64,000 nt of DNA from contig CM064748.1 in assembly GCA_032717465.1 (NCBI GenBank), forward strand, positions 8,699,392 to 8,763,391, in the 5' to 3' direction. Position 1 is the first letter of the stretch, and each line of letters opens with the position of its first letter. The notes below the pieces were generated by a model. It was not told where the DNA came from, searched no databases, and worked only from the letters and a program-made list of their open reading frames with translations. This DNA comes from Coenobita brevimanus (taxonomy: Eukaryota > Arthropoda > Malacostraca > Decapoda > Coenobitidae). Position numbers and translations under genes: made by a program. Positions 61,698-64,000 of this stretch are shown piece by piece.

Positions 61698-62930
61698 TAG
61701 TTTCTGAACACTGATCTGACTCCAGAGCTAATATATAACGCAGATGAAACTGGGCTAATGTGGCGATGCTTACCAATATCAACTCTTGCATGTGGCCATG
61801 AGAAAGTAGCAGTTGGATTCAAACAAAATAAGGATAGAGTGGCTGTGCTTGTCTGTGCAAATGCGGCGCGTACACACAAACTCAAGCTGCTGGTTATTGG
61901 CAAGTACGGCAAGCCACGATGTTTTAAAGGGTTGTCTTATTTTGCCTGTTTATTGCAAAGCACAGAATAATGCCTGGATGGACTGTGAAATTTTTCTTTG
62001 GTGGTTTCACCACGTCTTTGTTCCAAGTGTTAAGAATCATCTTAAGAAAATTGGTAAGCCAGAGGACAGTAAAGTGGTGCTTGTGCTTGATAACTGCCGA
62101 GCGCTTCCCTCAGCTGATCAGCTCGTAAATGGTAACAGTTTTGCATTGTTCATGCCACTCAGTATTACCAGCCTTGTTTAACCCATGGACCAGGACGTCA
62201 TTCAAGACATCAAGATGTTGTACACGCGGGACTTTATGCGTAAAGTCCTAAATGCTGATGGGAAAATTGGCGAGTTTCAAAAGGAGTTCAACTTAAGAGA
62301 AGCCATTCACACTCTGGCAATCGCATGGAAAAATATGATGAAACAAACCGTCAGTAGATGCTGGTACAAGATATGGCATAGGATTATGACTGAATCCGAA
62401 AGCTCTGATGACGACGAACAATTTGAGGGCTTCCCGACTGAAAAAACATCAAGTGAGGATCTTCAGGAGGAGGTATGCGACTTGGCAAGCCACATTGTTC
62501 CCCAGGAAGAAGTTAGGGAGTGGATGAAAGTTGATGAAAATATTCCTGTCGCCCATAATTTCAGCACCGAGCAAATAATAGATGTAGTGATGAACAGAGG
62601 AAAAGAAAACACCAAGGATCAAGAAAGTGACGAGGAGGAGCCTGAAGAGACTAAAATTTCGTGGAGTGATGGAATAAATGCAATGAACACCGTCATCAAG
62701 TTTGCCGAGACGAAGCCATTTTTTTTTCCTCACAATCCATAATGTTTCTACACCAACTCAATAACCAGATGATTACTGAGAGGTGCAATAAAATTAAACA
62801 AAGTGACATTAGAATGATGTTCCAGAAAGCTGCACAGCAGTCATGAAAACTGCCGCAGCAGCCAGAACCAGTGCCATCCACATCAGCTGTGGATGTGGAG
62901 GATGACTGTCCAGCTGTCCTTCGACTCTAA
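61698..62930 (+). pseudogene. Tigger-2 transposase fragment (copy B)
   Basis: Counterpart of 19,492-20,717: [20 protein letters not shown], the same frameshift after [27 protein letters not shown], the same stop before PMDQDVIQDI, and KQSDIRMMF near 62,800. An extra T in the T8 run at 62,722 and a TGA at about 62,845 add damage in this copy. Confidence 0.85.
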
Positions 62931-63326
62931 CAATGTTCGTAAGGATGAGTGAGTACTTGCACAATATTTTATCAGTAGGCTGCGGAGTTGCATTATATAT
63001 TAACTTTATTCATACAAGGTTTCTTGCTCAGAAAAGCTTAGTAGACTAACACATTGTTTCCCTAGTCACTTTTTCCCGCCAGCTTAAGTTACTGAAGTCA
63101 CTTGCCAACAAATATATCATTCATCTTATCGTATTGGTTTTGTAGTTCTGCTAGCATATGACTGTATTTGAAAATTCTCAGTAAGAGGTGGGATATCAAC
63201 TGCAAATTGGAATGCTGAATTAAAGTTTTCATTGAATGGGCTTCTTAGGAATGAGGGTGGGTGCAGGGAGACGGACAACAGTCACTCAGAAAAAACATGC
63301 GTAACCTGCTCCTGATGACATTCGAA
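62931..63326. other. Noncoding sequence after Tigger-2 (copy B)
   Basis: Counterpart of 20,718-21,113. Nothing else recognised. Confidence 0.5.
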
Positions 63327-63595
63327 TTTATGTTCCAGCCAGTTGAGGTCCTTCCATATTACGGTACTCCCGACAACATTCAGACAACATGTGTTCCAGC
63401 GAGCAGAGGTCCTTCCATATTACGGTACTCCTGACAACATTCAGACAACGTGTGTTCCAGCCAGTAGAGGTCCTTCCATATTTCGGTACTCCCGACAACA
63501 TTCAGACAACGTGTGTTCCAGCCAGTAGAGGTCCTCCCATATTACGGTACTCCTGACAACGTGCAGACAACATGTGTTCCAGCCAGCAGGGATGC
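63327..63595. repeat. 61-bp minisatellite, 4 units plus a partial (copy B)
   Basis: Units start at 63,327, 63,388, 63,449 and 63,510, then the same 25-bp partial end as A (ending CAGCAGGGATGC). The first unit has TTTATGTTCC instead of CGTGTGTTCC. Confidence 0.97.
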
Positions 63596-63775
63596 TTAAG
63601 AAATAAATGTTTATGAGCCATTAGCACAGAATAACATTTATTCGCCCGGCAACAATCGGATTGTGATGCTCCACAAATACTTATTGGTCTTTTTTCAACA
63701 GTAGGCTCACCTTCTCCACGCACGTCTGGTATTTTCAAGAGCGAGCCACCACATGCATTTCTGCGCTGCGTTATC

Positions 63776-64000
63776 TATCTAAATGCAGCCTAGGGGCTTC
63801 CTACACAGCCTTGTGCACCTTTTACACACATGCAGTCTGCTCGCTGGTCGATTACAGTGCGATCCGTCTCACCAGTCTTACCCCATCTTTTGCTCGTTCT
63901 CTGGAGGTGCTTCAGAATGTAGCTTTGCAGGTTATGCTGGCCACTCCCTGCTGGACACGCCTAGTTAACTTGCGTGGGGAGAGTGGATTTCCCTTCCTTG
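63776..64000 (+). pseudogene. LOA/I-type RT thumb, cut by window end (copy B)
   Basis: Counterpart of 21,990-22,220 (SLVDYSAIRLTSLTPSFARS, LEVLQNVALQVMLATPCWTR, VNLRGESGFPFL). Continues beyond the window. Confidence 0.75.

Noticed and set aside
1..64000. Search for host genes, bacterial features, integrated virus genes, rRNA or CRISPR
   Set aside because: Every frame above about 100 codons that I could interpret is transposon-derived or a shadow of one. No splice-linked host exons, viral capsid or polymerase genes, or spaced identical repeats were seen.

Overview
This is eukaryotic, almost certainly arthropod, repeat DNA. I find no host gene, tRNA or rRNA gene, operon or CRISPR array. Everything I can recognise is a transposable element (TE), a piece of one, or a simple repeat. 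Several features point to a decapod crustacean: RTE-like retrotransposons ending in (GATA)n, a CR1 family ending in repeated ATTAGGTAAATAC, abundant pogo/Tigger transposons, and short CCTAA runs like arthropod telomere repeats. The species call is inference.

Large-scale layout: the window holds two copies of one TE mosaic in the same orientation. Copy A runs from base 1 to about 24,424 and copy B from about 24,425 to the window end, still inside the unit. Matching blocks are A 1-4,447 with B 24,425-28,838; A 4,576-9,780 with B 32,480-37,646; A 10,739-16,310 with B 37,687-43,033; and A 16,311-22,220 with B 58,509-64,000. Between blocks, B carries about 3.6 kb (28,839-32,475) and 15.5 kb (43,034-58,508) absent from A. 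A carries about 1 kb (9,780-10,738) and 0.23 kb absent from B.

Order within the unit: (1) a LOA/I-type non-LTR element (endonuclease, RT, RNase H) whose RT is split by a TTAA-flanked DNA transposon, itself loaded with an RTE tail, a Tigger MITE and a miniature RTE derivative; (2) a poly-A-tailed CR1-like RT fragment; (3) a mosaic of BovB-type RTE (called RTE-B), a second RTE family (RTE-1) and minus-strand CR1; (4) a complete Tigger transposon with an open transposase in A and a 1-nt frameshift in B, inserted into RTE-B; (5) a pogo-derived element nested in a GATTAC-rich hAT-like element; (6) an internally deleted RTE-1; (7) a second pogo-type transposase fragment; (8) a 61-bp minisatellite; (9) the RNase H end of another LOA-type element.

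The 15.5-kb block unique to B holds a large minus-strand L2-like retrotransposon, with a PHD finger and zinc knuckles in ORF1 and EN-RT in ORF2. It is interrupted by a near full-length RTE-1, a tRNA-derived SINE with a 14-bp target duplication, and a 987-bp TTAA MITE. Beyond it lie RTE-B and Jockey-like pieces in both orientations.

These sequences work together only as parasites and hosts of each other. Autonomous elements (RTE-1, L2-like, Tigger-1) could supply enzymes to short derivatives: the SINE, the 103-bp mini-RTE, the roughly 245-bp RTE-1 tail units and the MITEs. The most interesting items are the duplicated architecture with a readable deletion scar, the short RTE derivatives, the structured RTE 5' leader with apparent base-pair covariation, and PCNA-box-like motifs in three pogo-type transposases.
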